A stretch of DNA of 64,000 bases from a bacterium. Its GTDB lineage: Bacteria > Vulcanimicrobiota > Xenobia > Xenobiales > JADMJV01. Where the stretch lies: the NCBI GenBank assembly GCA_018780265.1, contig JADMJV010000092.1, positions 10,016-74,015 on the forward strand. The letters are read 5' to 3'. Below are positions 1-8,352 of this stretch, one piece after another (position 1 is the first letter of the stretch; each line of letters begins with the position of its first letter). Under the pieces are notes generated by a model. The model was not told the origin of the DNA. It saw only the letters and a list, made by a program, of their open reading frames with translations, and did no database searches. A program made the translations under genes and the position numbers.

Positions 1-609
1 CCAGCGTACCAGTTGCCAGAGGATCAGGGCCAGCAGCAGTACGGCCAGGACAATGGCCAGCACCAGCAGCATGGGGATGCCGTTGAGGGCCAAAGACTTG
101 GCGTCGCGGATTTCGTCGGGCTTGTCGCCGGGCCCGGCGGGCACCCGGTCCACCTGAAAATCCAGGCCGGGCAGTTTGAGGTCCTGGTTGGGTGCGTGGG
201 GGGCGGGCCGCACTTTCAGAGTCGCTTCCGGCAATTTGAGTTTGCCGGTCTCGTAGGCGGTGATTTTGACGCGGTATTCCCAGGTGCGCCGGTCGCCATT
301 GGCGGTCAGAGTCACGGCCGCGGCGTCGCGCACCTCGAACGGCTTGAGGTCCAACTTTTCTTTGTCGGGAAAGGTCAATTCGGCCTTTTCGGGCCCCTCA
401 ATAGTGTAGACGAGGCGCAGGCCCTGAGCCAGTTCCCAGCGGTCTTTCTCAGCTTTCAGGGTGACCTTAAAGGGGGGCTGCGAAGAGGTTGCTTCTAGAG
501 GCGTAGGAGTGACCGGCGGCGTCGGGCTGGCCGTGGGTTGGGCGACCGCGGGCCTGATTCCCAACCAGAGCGGGAGCAACAGCCCCAGCAGTAGATAGAG
601 ACCGCGCAC
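1..609 (-). CDS. Secreted, membrane-anchored beta-rich protein of the MoxR/DUF58 cluster (C-terminus beyond the window)
   Basis: Translation from the GTG at 609-607 gives 203 residues with no stop before the window edge. The N-terminus is a signal peptide (VRGLYLLLGLLLPLWLGI, then AVAQ). A Pro/Thr linker and a soluble region of about 120 residues follow, and a strong transmembrane segment sits near residues 183-201. The start lies one base after the DUF58 stop (TAA-C-GTG), so the two are translationally coupled. This architecture and position match the BatD/oxygen-tolerance-type proteins that accompany MoxR and DUF58. I infer that role from context, as no family-specific motif is clear. The part past the membrane segment is not visible. 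Confidence 0.7.
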   Translation of the reverse strand, partial: MRGLYLLLGLLLPLWLGIRPAVAQPTASPTPPVTPTPLEATSSQPPFKVTLKAEKDRWELAQGLRLVYTIEGPEKAELTFPDKEKLDLKPFEVRDAAAVTLTANGDRRTWEYRVKITAYETGKLKLPEATLKVRPAPHAPNQDLKLPGLDFQVDRVPAGPGDKPDEIRDAKSLALNGIPMLLVLAIVLAVLLLALILWQLVRW

Positions 610-610
610 G

Positions 611-1543
611 TTACGACTTCCCCTTGCGCAGGCGACGACGTTTCTTCTGCTGGAAAAAGCGGGTCAAGGGTCCTACCACCGGTTCGTGGGTAGAGAATTC
701 GGCCCAGTCTACCTGGCGACCGTCCAGTTCCTGGCGCAACTTGATCCAGTTATTTTGCTGGCGCTGCACATAGGCCTTGCGAAAATCGGCTCGGCCGCTG
801 TCGATTCGACCGCTTTCGCCGGTCTCCAGGTCCTTCACTCGCAGTCGACCCAGGTCGGGAAGCTCTTTCTCCCAGGGGTCCACAATGCGAAAGAGGGATA
901 GATCGTGTCTTTTTTGGGCCCGAGCCAGCGCTTTAGAAAAATCGGGGCACATCAAGTCAGACATGACAAACACCAGGGCACGTCGCTTGAAGACCTGGTT
1001 GAGGCCATCCAGCACTCGGTCCAGTCGCGAATCCTCGGGCTGAGCCGGTGCCGCCAATACCTCGCCGAGAATGCGCATCAAGTGGCGACGCCCCTTGCGC
1101 GGCGGCAGCACATGCTCGATGTCGCGACAAAATCTTACCAGGCCTACCTTGTCGCCGTTTTGTAAGGCCGAAAAAGCCAGCAGAGCGGCCAGTTCGGCGG
1201 CCACCTCACGTTTGCTGCGCCCCTGGCTGGAGAAGTCCATGGAGGCGCTTGAGTCGATCACCACCAGCATGGATAATTCTCGTTCCTCCTCGTTGCGTTT
1301 TATGAAGGGGCGCCCCAGACGGGCCGTGACGTTCCAGTCCAGGCTGCGCACGTCATCGCCAGGCAGATATTCGCGAATCTCGCTAAATTCCACGCCCTGG
1401 CCCTTGAACAGGCTCTCATACTGGCCGGCAAAAACTTCTTGAACCATGCGCGTGGCCACCACCTCCAGTCGCCGCAGGCGTTGGCCCGCTGGAGGCTGTT
1501 CGGGTGGGGGTGGGGGCGGGGTTGGACGCAGCCAGGCGAACAT
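611..1543 (-). CDS. DUF58 protein with von Willebrand A-like domain
   Basis: 310 residues. The DUF58 signature is visible around residues 55-80 (FSEIREYLPGDDVRSLDWN), followed by a vWA-type metal-site motif DSSASMDF (DxSxS). A basic C-terminus ends the protein. DUF58 proteins act beside MoxR ATPases, probably as substrates or partners in assembling envelope or metal-containing complexes. The ATG shares one base with the MoxR stop (TGATG), and the next gene starts one base after this stop. All three are therefore co-translated. There is no signal peptide and no obvious membrane span, so a cytoplasmic location is likely. Confidence 0.9.
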   Translation of the reverse strand: MFAWLRPTPPPPPPEQPPAGQRLRRLEVVATRMVQEVFAGQYESLFKGQGVEFSEIREYLPGDDVRSLDWNVTARLGRPFIKRNEEERELSMLVVIDSSASMDFSSQGRSKREVAAELAALLAFSALQNGDKVGLVRFCRDIEHVLPPRKGRRHLMRILGEVLAAPAQPEDSRLDRVLDGLNQVFKRRALVFVMSDLMCPDFSKALARAQKRHDLSLFRIVDPWEKELPDLGRLRVKDLETGESGRIDSGRADFRKAYVQRQQNNWIKLRQELDGRQVDWAEFSTHEPVVGPLTRFFQQKKRRRLRKGKS

Positions 1544-2532
1544 CAGGGAACTTCCACCCGGTCGAAGATTTCGCGCAGCAGAGTTTCCGAGGTCTTGTCT
1601 TCTGCCTCTGCCTCATAACTGGGCTGCACGCGGTGACGCAAAACGTCGTAGCCGATCGATTTTACGTCGTCGGGAGTGGCGTGGGCACGCCCTCGCAAAA
1701 ATGCGTAGGCGCGGGCGGCCTGGGCCAGGCAGAGGCTGGCGCGCGGCGAGGCGCCGCAGGAGATCATGCCACGCAGGTGGGGGAGGCGGAATTTTTCTGG
1801 TTCTCGCGTGGAAAAGACCAGGTCCAGAATGTAATTCTTGACGCGGGGGTCCAGGTAGATCTTGGGCAGCATCTGGCGCATCTGCAGTAGTTGCTCCATC
1901 GACAAAACGGGCTTGGCCTCAGGGATAATCGAGGCGGTCATGCGATCGATAATTTGTGACTCTTCGTCGCGACTGGGATAGTCCACGCGAACTTTCAACA
2001 TGAAGCGGTCTACCTGAGCCTCGGGCAGAGGGTAGGTCCCTTCCTGCTCGATGGGATTTTGGGTGGCCATCACCAGAAACGGATCGGGGAGAGGATAGGT
2101 CTTGTCGCCAATGGTTACCTGGCGTTCTTGCATCGATTCGAGCAGGGCGCTCTGGACTTTGGCCGGGGCGCGGTTGATTTCGTCGGCCAGAATGAGGTTG
2201 GCGAAGAGTGGACCCTTCTTGGCCGTAAACTCGGCCGTTTGCGCGTTAAAGATGTTGGTTCCGACCAGGTCGGCCGGTAGCAGGTCCGGGGTAAATTGGA
2301 CCCGTTGAAAACTGGCCGACATGGATGCGGCTAAAGTGCGGAAGGTCAATGTTTTGGCCAGACCAGGGAGGCCTTCCAGGAGAATGTGGCCAGAGGCCAG
2401 CAGACCCACCAGGATCTTCTCAATGACGTCTTGTTGGCCCACGATAACCTGGCCGATTTCGCTCTGCAGGCGTCGCAACAGGGCGCTTTGTTGTTCGACT
2501 TCTTCTTTAAGTGTAGCTAGATCCTGACTCAC
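1543..2532 (-). CDS. MoxR-family AAA+ ATPase
   Basis: 329 residues, typical for MoxR. The Walker A motif is GLPGLAKT, about residues 54-61, and Walker B is LILADEINRAP, about 112-122. The sensor-type segment ATQNPIEQEGTYPLPEAQVDRF is classic for AAA_3. The C-terminal lid region includes ARAYAFLRGRAHATPDD. MoxR ATPases are chaperone-like and work with vWA/DUF58 proteins in maturation or stress responses. The gene heads the tightly overlapping MoxR-DUF58-membrane protein run and lies 72 bases downstream of the small secreted protein. The target of the machine cannot be read from the sequence. Confidence 0.95.
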   Translation of the reverse strand: MSQDLATLKEEVEQQSALLRRLQSEIGQVIVGQQDVIEKILVGLLASGHILLEGLPGLAKTLTFRTLAASMSASFQRVQFTPDLLPADLVGTNIFNAQTAEFTAKKGPLFANLILADEINRAPAKVQSALLESMQERQVTIGDKTYPLPDPFLVMATQNPIEQEGTYPLPEAQVDRFMLKVRVDYPSRDEESQIIDRMTASIIPEAKPVLSMEQLLQMRQMLPKIYLDPRVKNYILDLVFSTREPEKFRLPHLRGMISCGASPRASLCLAQAARAYAFLRGRAHATPDDVKSIGYDVLRHRVQPSYEAEAEDKTSETLLREIFDRVEVP

Positions 2533-2604
2533 AGGGAGGCTCCTGACTTGGGATGACTCATCCTTTCGAAATCATCGTCAATACCCTATCAGTTCCCAAA
2601 AATT

Positions 2605-2985
2605 CTATTCGTTGGGATCTCGGACTTCGACTTCGAGGTCGGCCGGATAGGAATGGGTAGGGGTGTACATGACCACACGGTAGTCCAGGCCGGGTTCAGC
2701 ATTGGGCGCAGCCACTACTTCCAAATCAGCCATACCGCGGGCGATGACTCGCAATTTGACGCTTACCGTGTTGCAGGTGCTATTTTGGCGCTGAATTTCC
2801 ACTTTCTTGACCAACTCGAAGCCGCGCCCGAAGATTCGCACCACGTCTTTTTTTCCGCCCGGACGCACCAGAACACTGGAAGGTTTGGCGTTAGAGACCT
2901 CGACCTCATAATACTCGTTGCCCTCCTGGGCGGAGAGCAATAGCGGGCTGGACAGTACGAATAGCAATAAGAGCAGGCGTTTCAA
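2605..2985 (-). CDS. Small secreted protein, possible IPT/TIG-like beta domain
   Basis: 126 residues beginning with a signal peptide (MKRLLLLLFVLSSPLLLSA, cleavage likely before QEG). The mature part looks all-beta: V-rich strands, a segment KPSSVLVRPGGKKDVVRIFGRG resembling the opening strands of IPT/TIG or Ig-like folds, and an acidic end (EVRDPNE). One internal Cys is present. The ATG overlaps the stop of the pseudokinase gene by four bases (ATGA), so the two are coupled. I do not recognise a named family. It could be a periplasmic partner of the pseudokinase, but that rests only on gene coupling. Confidence 0.75.
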   Translation of the reverse strand: MKRLLLLLFVLSSPLLLSAQEGNEYYEVEVSNAKPSSVLVRPGGKKDVVRIFGRGFELVKKVEIQRQNSTCNTVSVKLRVIARGMADLEVVAAPNAEPGLDYRVVMYTPTHSYPADLEVEVRDPNE

Positions 2986-3944
2986 AAATCCCCCAGGTCA
3001 GGAAATAGAGTCTGGCCCAACAGGGCCACCAGCAAGAAGAGCAGCACACAAACACCCATGAGGATCTTGATGCGCTCCTTCACCTCTTTGAATTTGTCCG
3101 CTTCTTCGCGGGTCAACTCGACGATGGGGGCATCCAGTTGGCTGGATTTGTCGACCTTGGGACCGTCCTTCCAACTCATCCGTTCCAGCCGAGACTTTAA
3201 GGTGGCCATGTTGGAGATGCGTTTTTCCGGATCTTCATGGGTCATCGTCTGAACCATGGTGCGCAAATCGTTGGCCTCGCGATAGGCCTTACGGGCCGTT
3301 TCGCCACCGGCTTCCACCATTTGTTGCAGCAACTTGCCCAGGCACCAAACGTCACTGCGAGCATCAAATTTGGCATCCGGTGACCTGGGCGCGGTGTCGT
3401 CAGCCGGTATGAATTCGAGCTTGAGGTCAGGATTGAGGTCGAAGCCCAACAGTTGGACCTCGCCATCGGCGTTGACCAGAATGTTGCGGACAGGCAGGTT
3501 GCCCACGAACTGGGGCTGGCGAGACTCGTGAATCTGTTCTAGCATGGCTGCAATGTCGGTGACCCAGTGCACCATTTTGCTGATGGGGGGTTGCTGTTCT
3601 TTCACGTAGATGTCCAGCAGTACCCCTTTGATGTCAGCGAACACCGAAAAGAGAATGCCTTCGTGGAGAATGAACTCCTTGGGAACCAGGCAGCCCGGCA
3701 CACGCACCCAGGACAGCGCTCGCGTGGCCTTTTCCAGGCCGCGCTTTACCTTGTCGGGTTCGCTCTCTTTGGTGGGGCGGCCGATCTGGGAGAGAACACA
3801 CTTGTGGGTGGGGTTTTCGCTGTCGCTGGCGCGAAAGTGAGGGTAGGTACCTAAGGGCGGCAGGACCTCTTCGACAGTAAAGCGCTCCGCAATCTTATCG
3901 CCGACACGAAACTCTCTGACCTCCACTGCTCCGCCCTCTGTCAT
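2982..3944 (-). CDS. Membrane-anchored protein-kinase-fold protein lacking catalytic motifs (pseudokinase)
   Basis: 320 residues with a recognisable Ser/Thr kinase fold. The catalytic-loop position reads VGNLPVRNILV instead of HRDLKPxNIL, and the DFG position reads GFDL, so the catalytic Asp and metal-binding motifs are gone. No glycine-rich P-loop is seen. An APE-like area is replaced by DARSDVWCLGKLLQQMV, which keeps the helix-F pattern of kinases. A C-terminal transmembrane helix spans about residues 293-312, placing the kinase-like domain in the cytoplasm. It is coupled to the downstream small secreted protein and lies upstream of MoxR/DUF58. Most likely it is a scaffold or sensor, not an enzyme. 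Confidence 0.8.
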   Translation of the reverse strand: MTEGGAVEVREFRVGDKIAERFTVEEVLPPLGTYPHFRASDSENPTHKCVLSQIGRPTKESEPDKVKRGLEKATRALSWVRVPGCLVPKEFILHEGILFSVFADIKGVLLDIYVKEQQPPISKMVHWVTDIAAMLEQIHESRQPQFVGNLPVRNILVNADGEVQLLGFDLNPDLKLEFIPADDTAPRSPDAKFDARSDVWCLGKLLQQMVEAGGETARKAYREANDLRTMVQTMTHEDPEKRISNMATLKSRLERMSWKDGPKVDKSSQLDAPIVELTREEADKFKEVKERIKILMGVCVLLFLLVALLGQTLFPDLGDF

Positions 3945-4095
3945 TGATTCGACTCCACCTTTCTCCCGCAGTCGCTCACGTTTGGCACAGAGGGTCAGCT
4001 ACCCTTCCTGAAATTGTTCAATCTTGAGCAATTTCCTTGAAGATTTTTCCCGTAAAGGCCAGGAACTGCTTGACTACAGGAGTAGATATTCCAAC

Positions 4096-4977
4096 GTGAG
4101 GAAGATCTTTGCCCTGGCCCTGGCGCTCCACCTCGGTTGCTTCGCTGCTGACTTGCCGACATTGAATCACCGGTTGCAGCGAGGTCAAACCATGGCGGCG
4201 GTGGCTCGAATCTACGGAGTTCCGCTGGCCGATCTGCTGCTTTCAAATCCGGGCCTGGACCCTCACCATCTAGAGGTCGGCACCTCCCTACAGGTGCCGG
4301 CCCCACTTAGCGGGTGGCCTCAGATTCAGGTGGTGGCGGGCGATCGCGCTTCGGCCCTGGCTCAGCGGGGTGGATTTTCTCTGGAGGTGCTGGCTGCTCT
4401 CAATCCGGGCGCGGATTTAGACAGGCTGGAGGTGGGTCAGACGCTGGCCGTGCCCGTCACGATGCCCGCCGCCCCGGCCTCGGTTTCCTCGGGCGATTGG
4501 GAGTTGGTGACCCTGGCCGACGGACGGCGTGGCTGGGCTCCGCGCACCCTCATGCTGATTCCCTCGCCCACTCCCCTGGCTCCCCCTCAGGTAGTCGAGT
4601 TGGCCCAGCGCTTTGTGGGGGCTCCCTATCGATGGGGAGGAATTTCGCCCAATGGGGTGGACTGCTCGGGCTTTGTGCAGGAGGTCTTTCGCCTCTCGGG
4701 TCATCCTTTACCGCGGCTGGCCGATGAGCAGTTTCAGCAGACCACGCCAATCGATGTGCCACAGTTGGGAGATCTGGTTTTCTTTACCACCTATCTGCCT
4801 GGCCCATCTCACGTGGGCATTTCCTTGGGGGGGCAGGACTTTCTTCACGCCTCGTCGAGCCGGGGCGTGGTGCAGGCCAGTCTCGACGATGGCTATTTCA
4901 AGTCTCGCTACTTGGGAGCCCATCGGTTGCCGGGCTGGGCGCCAGGCCCTCAGGCCACCCTGACGACCGGGCCCTAG
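4096..4977 (+). CDS. LysM-NlpC/P60 peptidoglycan endopeptidase
   Basis: I chose the GTG at 4096 because it opens a signal peptide (VRKIFALALALHLGCFAA) and has AGGAG upstream; an upstream TTG would add 24 residues lacking secretion features. The mature protein has two LysM-like repeats (about residues 25-70 and 75-120), each ending LEVGTxLxVP. A linker and a C-terminal NlpC/P60 domain follow. The catalytic Cys is in VDCSGFVQEVF, the His in GPSHVGISLG, and a third polar residue in FLHASSS. Such enzymes cut the D-Glu to diamino-acid bond in wall peptides. The stop overlaps the next gene's GTG by one base. Confidence 0.93.
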   Translation: MRKIFALALALHLGCFAADLPTLNHRLQRGQTMAAVARIYGVPLADLLLSNPGLDPHHLEVGTSLQVPAPLSGWPQIQVVAGDRASALAQRGGFSLEVLAALNPGADLDRLEVGQTLAVPVTMPAAPASVSSGDWELVTLADGRRGWAPRTLMLIPSPTPLAPPQVVELAQRFVGAPYRWGGISPNGVDCSGFVQEVFRLSGHPLPRLADEQFQQTTPIDVPQLGDLVFFTTYLPGPSHVGISLGGQDFLHASSSRGVVQASLDDGYFKSRYLGAHRLPGWAPGPQATLTTGP

Positions 4978-5873
4978 TGCCAGAATATCCCGACATAGAA
5001 CTCTACCTCAGTGCCTTGCGTCGCCGTGTCCAGGGCAAGCGACTGCTGACGATTGATCAGAAGGACCCCTTTGTGCTGCGCACCGTGGAACCACCGCTGT
5101 CCAGCCTGCCAGGGTTGCGTCTGGAAAGCCTGGAGCGGCTGGGCAAGAGGATTGTGCTGGGTTTCGAGCAAGACCTGTGGCTGATTGTCCACCTCATGAT
5201 CGCCGGTCGATTTCGCTGGGCCGAGCAGAAAGTTCCCGCCGGTTGCTTGCTGGCTTGGCATTTTGAGTCAGGTTGGCTGGGTTTGACGGAGGCTGGCAGC
5301 AAGCGTCGGGCTAAAATTCACCTGGTTCAGGGCAGAGAAGCGCTGCTGCACCACGATCCGGGCGGACTGGACCTCTTTTCCTGCGGACTGGACGGATTTA
5401 CTCAGCAACTGCGCAGTCGGCGCCATACCTTGAAGCGCTCGCTGACTGACCCCACCCTCTTTTCTGGTATTGGAAACGCCTACAGTGATGAAATTTTGCT
5501 GCGTGCTCGCCTTTCGCCTGTGCGTCTGTCCACCCAACTGAGCGATGCTGAGGTGGAGCGACTCTACCTGGCCACTCTAGAAATATTGGCCCAGTGGCGG
5601 GATCGACTGCAAGCGCAGTGGGGCGATAAATTTCCCACCACAGTTACGGCCTTTCACACCGATATGGCAGCCCATGGGAAATATTTGCAGCCCTGTCCCC
5701 AGTGTTCTCAGCTCATTCAACGCATTCGCTATGCTGACAACGAAACCAACTACTGTGCCCAGTGTCAAACAGGAGGGCGCTTGTTAGCAGACCGATCACT
5801 ATCCAGGTTGCTCAAACAGGACTGGCCCCGGACTCTTGAGGAGTTGGAAGAACGGCGTCACCGCCCGCTTTGA
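4977..5873 (+). CDS. Fpg/Nei-family DNA glycosylase/AP lyase
   Basis: 298 residues. The processed N-terminus would expose the catalytic proline and glutamate of the family (M-PE-YPDIELY). A conserved Lys lies in LGKRIVLG. The H2TH helix region appears as SGIGNAYSDEILLRARLSP, and a C-terminal zinc finger has CPQC and CAQC pairs. Members excise oxidised bases and nick abasic sites in base-excision repair. The start is GTG, overlapping the NlpC gene stop by one base. The MPEYPDIELYL N-terminus marks a divergent subgroup rather than classical MutM, so substrate preference is unknown. The 3' end overlaps the opposing DUF2625 gene by 16 bases. Confidence 0.92.
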   Translation: MPEYPDIELYLSALRRRVQGKRLLTIDQKDPFVLRTVEPPLSSLPGLRLESLERLGKRIVLGFEQDLWLIVHLMIAGRFRWAEQKVPAGCLLAWHFESGWLGLTEAGSKRRAKIHLVQGREALLHHDPGGLDLFSCGLDGFTQQLRSRRHTLKRSLTDPTLFSGIGNAYSDEILLRARLSPVRLSTQLSDAEVERLYLATLEILAQWRDRLQAQWGDKFPTTVTAFHTDMAAHGKYLQPCPQCSQLIQRIRYADNETNYCAQCQTGGRLLADRSLSRLLKQDWPRTLEELEERRHRPL

Positions 5874-6493
5874 TATTTGCCCCACAATTCGACGATGGGC
5901 ACGGGGGTACGCTTGCGCTTGGAAAGCGGTGGCCCTTTTTTCCAGAGCAAGGGCTCGACCAATAAGCCCTGGTGGGGCTCCAGCTCTTTCACCTCTTTGC
6001 TCCAGCCTCGCCAGCGCAGGTTTTCGTAAAAATCGCCCATGTCTTCGCTGAGCGCCCAGGCCAGCCAATCGTTGTAGCCCAATCGCGTATCCTCCCAGTG
6101 TTGAGTGTCCGGGGAATAGTAGCTGATGCGTTTGTTGCGCTCGCGACCAAAGAAGCCGCCCAGCACGTCGTGGGCCACAATCAGGCGGTCGGGCACGGGT
6201 ACGTCATGGTCGGCCTGAAGCCCGTTCCATTCGGCCAGACCCCAGTGCATGCGTTCATGTCCGCAACCTAAAATGCGCAACCAACCCGAATCAACCAGCA
6301 GTCCGCCGCTATGATAGGCTAAGGCACCCAGCGGAGTGGCGGTGCTAATTTGAAGGGCCAGCAGGGTGCTGGCGCTGGATTGAGAGTCGGCCGGTAGAGT
6401 CTCTACCCGCTTTCCGGCTTGTTGGATCCAGCCTTGGACTCGAGGCCAGGCATTGCGCCGACCGGTCAATTCTTCCAAAGTTTTGAGTGCCAT
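5858..6493 (-). CDS. DUF2625 family protein
   Basis: 211 residues. The N-terminal pattern (LEELTGRRNAWPRVQGWI, LLALQISTATPLGALAYHSGG, GWLRILGCGHER) and the later segment IVAHDVLGGFF and YYSPDTQ are those of DUF2625 proteins. The family is cytoplasmic and has no known activity. There is no signal peptide or membrane span. It is convergent with the DNA glycosylase gene, and the two coding regions share 16 bases tail to tail, so there is no room for a terminator between them. Confidence 0.88.
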   Translation of the reverse strand: MALKTLEELTGRRNAWPRVQGWIQQAGKRVETLPADSQSSASTLLALQISTATPLGALAYHSGGLLVDSGWLRILGCGHERMHWGLAEWNGLQADHDVPVPDRLIVAHDVLGGFFGRERNKRISYYSPDTQHWEDTRLGYNDWLAWALSEDMGDFYENLRWRGWSKEVKELEPHQGLLVEPLLWKKGPPLSKRKRTPVPIVELWGKYQSGR

Positions 6494-6617
6494 CCAGAAT
6501 CCTTTGCCACCCGAGCCCGCCTCCCTGGCGGGGCGGTGCTCTGCAGGCTTACCAGGGTATTCTTCAGATTCCTTTTAGCGCCACCCGCTATTCTCACCTC
6601 ATCAAGAAAAGAGGCAA

Positions 6618-7013
6618 GTGACCGTCGTGAGAATAGAGATTCAACCCTGGCAGACCTACGTTCAGGACTTCCGTAAGACCATGGAAGCCGCCCGGGCCGC
6701 CGATGGCAGCCCGCTCGATGTTCTCAACGACTTCCCAGACAGCGTGCTCATCGGGGCCGAAGGCAATGAATTGCGCGCTGATCTCAAATACAACACGTGT
6801 AGTATTCAAAAAGACGGCAAGGTGGAACAGGGCGGCAAGTATCGTCGCACCACCGAATATCACCAGGTCGACAATGACCACCTCAAAGTGCGCGACATCA
6901 TCGCTTCCAATATTAGTTTCGGCGGAGCTACGGCCATGACCGAGTACAGCCTGCTGATCGACACCAAGAACGGCACCCTGACCCTTCTCGACACCGAAGT
7001 CTTCCTCAAATAG
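6618..7013 (+). CDS. Conserved-looking small cytoplasmic protein, unknown function
   Basis: 131 residues. The start is the GTG at 6618, preceded by AAGAGG; a second GTG three codons on is equally possible. The protein is mixed alpha/beta, has one Cys, and lacks a signal peptide or membrane segment. I do not recognise the family. The last 154 bases are also open on the other strand as the C-terminus of the anti-sigma factor gene. The hairpin at 7023-7046 lies ten bases after the stop and may end this transcript. Confidence 0.65.
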   Translation: MTVVRIEIQPWQTYVQDFRKTMEAARAADGSPLDVLNDFPDSVLIGAEGNELRADLKYNTCSIQKDGKVEQGGKYRRTTEYHQVDNDHLKVRDIIASNISFGGATAMTEYSLLIDTKNGTLTLLDTEVFLK

Positions 7014-7813
7014 TCAGGCCAGCCTGGCGTGCACCCGCCCGCCAGGTAAGTTTGATGCTTGCCGGGGGCATCTGCTTCCACAAGCGGTGAGCCCAGGCAA
7101 AAACGCCCGTTGGCAGACAGGTGGGGCGAAATCAGATGCGACTTCCCTTCCAATATTTGCAGGTGAGCCGGGGCATTCGGGATGGTTGCGTAGATGCGGC
7201 CACCTTCAAAGTCGCGCATCTCACCGGTGGCTTCCAGCAAGCCAATCTCCTCGGAAAACTCCTGCCAGCCGTCCTGGCCATCGGTTGAGAACGGCTTGTA
7301 GACTTCTTTGCGGTCAATGGTGTGGTCGCCCTCGAAGTCATAGCTCAGCTCCAGTCGCAGGTTGCTGCACGGTGTACTGTCGCTATCCAGGTGCAGGCGA
7401 AAGCGGGTGACTGCCCCGGACTCACTCCTTTTGGCGTAGATAGGACCCGAGGAAAAGGGGACTACCCTGCTCGGCTGCTCTGCGGAGGCAAGGGGGGCCA
7501 GCTTTCCCGCTGCAAAATAGAGAGCACTTTCAGCTCGTGGCTGAAGGCGCCAGACCACCAGCAGCAGGGCCGCTGCGGCCGCTGCCAGCCCCCACCAGGC
7601 CCAGGGAGAGCGTCTGGCCCCAACGCTGCGCAACCGAGGCGCTGCTTGCTGGGGTAATTGGGCAAAACCTTTCTCCAGGTGCAGCAGGCGCTGTTGCAAC
7701 GAGGAGCATTGGGAACACTGGTTCAGGTGCTCCATCAAGGTTTGCTGCTCGGTGGGACTCAACTCTCCGTCGATATGTGCGGAGATCAACTCGACCATCT
7801 CGTCACAGTTCAC
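6860..7813 (-). CDS. Anti-sigma factor with zinc-finger N-terminus and one membrane span
   Basis: 317 residues. The N-terminus has a ZAS-type zinc-binding pattern (Cys3, then HLNQCSQC, HxxxCxxC) for binding the ECF sigma factor. A transmembrane helix spans about residues 70-90 (WAWWGLAAAAAALLLVVW), followed by an extracytoplasmic beta-rich domain. The ATG overlaps the sigma-factor stop by four bases, the usual sigma/anti-sigma coupling. The last 51 residues, after GWPDYL, are antisense to the plus-strand gene at 6618-7013 and look unlike the rest. A one-base shift near 7018 would give a stop, so the true end may be close to 7018. Confidence 0.88.
   Translation of the reverse strand: MNCDEMVELISAHIDGELSPTEQQTLMEHLNQCSQCSSLQQRLLHLEKGFAQLPQQAAPRLRSVGARRSPWAWWGLAAAAAALLLVVWRLQPRAESALYFAAGKLAPLASAEQPSRVVPFSSGPIYAKRSESGAVTRFRLHLDSDSTPCSNLRLELSYDFEGDHTIDRKEVYKPFSTDGQDGWQEFSEEIGLLEATGEMRDFEGGRIYATIPNAPAHLQILEGKSHLISPHLSANGRFCLGSPLVEADAPGKHQTYLAGGCTPGWPDYLRKTSVSRRVRVPFLVSISRLYSVMAVAPPKLILEAMMSRTLRWSLSTW
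7023..7046. terminator. Inverted repeat between convergent genes, possible bidirectional terminator
   Basis: Perfect 7-bp arms CCTGGCG (7023-7029) and CGCCAGG (7040-7046) with a 10-base loop lie just after the stop of the plus-strand small gene. No strong T-tract follows on either strand. The hairpin lies inside the reading frame of the opposing anti-sigma gene. Confidence 0.4.
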
Positions 7814-8310
7814 GATACCGCCCCCTCCAGGTGGCGCAGCATTTGCACTCTGCCTCTGGCCAGCCGTGAGCGCACCGTTCCTATGGGAATATCCAACATT
7901 TCGGCAACTTCCTGGTAGCTCAGATCTTCCACCCCCCGCAACACCATGGCAACCCGGATTTCCGGACTGAGTTCCTCCAGTGCTTCGGCCAGTCGCGGCC
8001 CCAGTTCACTTTGTTCCAGCAAATGACCCGGTTCATCGGCGCTGCTGCTCAGATGGGCGCCCACTTCATCCACCGGCTGCTCGCGCTTGCTCTTGCGCAG
8101 TTGGGTGCAAAATACGTTGACCGTGATGCGGCGCAACCAGGCCTTGATTCCGTCTCCTCGGTAGCCGGGCAAAAACTTATGGACGCGCAAAAAAACTTCC
8201 TGGTATACGTCGTCTGCATCGGCTGTGGTCTGGGCCATACGGACCGCCAGGTTGTAGACGTAACTGGCGTGCTCTGTGTAGACTGCTTCAAACGAGGTTT
8301 CGTTGACCAC
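7810..8310 (-). CDS. ECF-type RNA polymerase sigma factor
   Basis: 166 residues, normal for ECF sigma factors. Region 2 is visible at the N-terminus (YNLAVRMAQTTADADDVYQEVF, then AWLRRITVNVF), and region 4 at the C-terminus (LSPEIRVAMVLRGVEDLSYQEVAEMLDIP, GTVRSRLARGR). It directs RNA polymerase to a stress or envelope regulon. It is coupled by ATGA overlap to its zinc-finger membrane anti-sigma factor, so release by an envelope signal is the likely control. The upstream amylase gene is 42 bases away on the same strand. Confidence 0.95.
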   Translation of the reverse strand: MVNETSFEAVYTEHASYVYNLAVRMAQTTADADDVYQEVFLRVHKFLPGYRGDGIKAWLRRITVNVFCTQLRKSKREQPVDEVGAHLSSSADEPGHLLEQSELGPRLAEALEELSPEIRVAMVLRGVEDLSYQEVAEMLDIPIGTVRSRLARGRVQMLRHLEGAVS

Positions 8311-8352
8311 CTGCTGCCAGTTGGCGGCCCTGCCGCCAGCTCCTGCCCCCGC

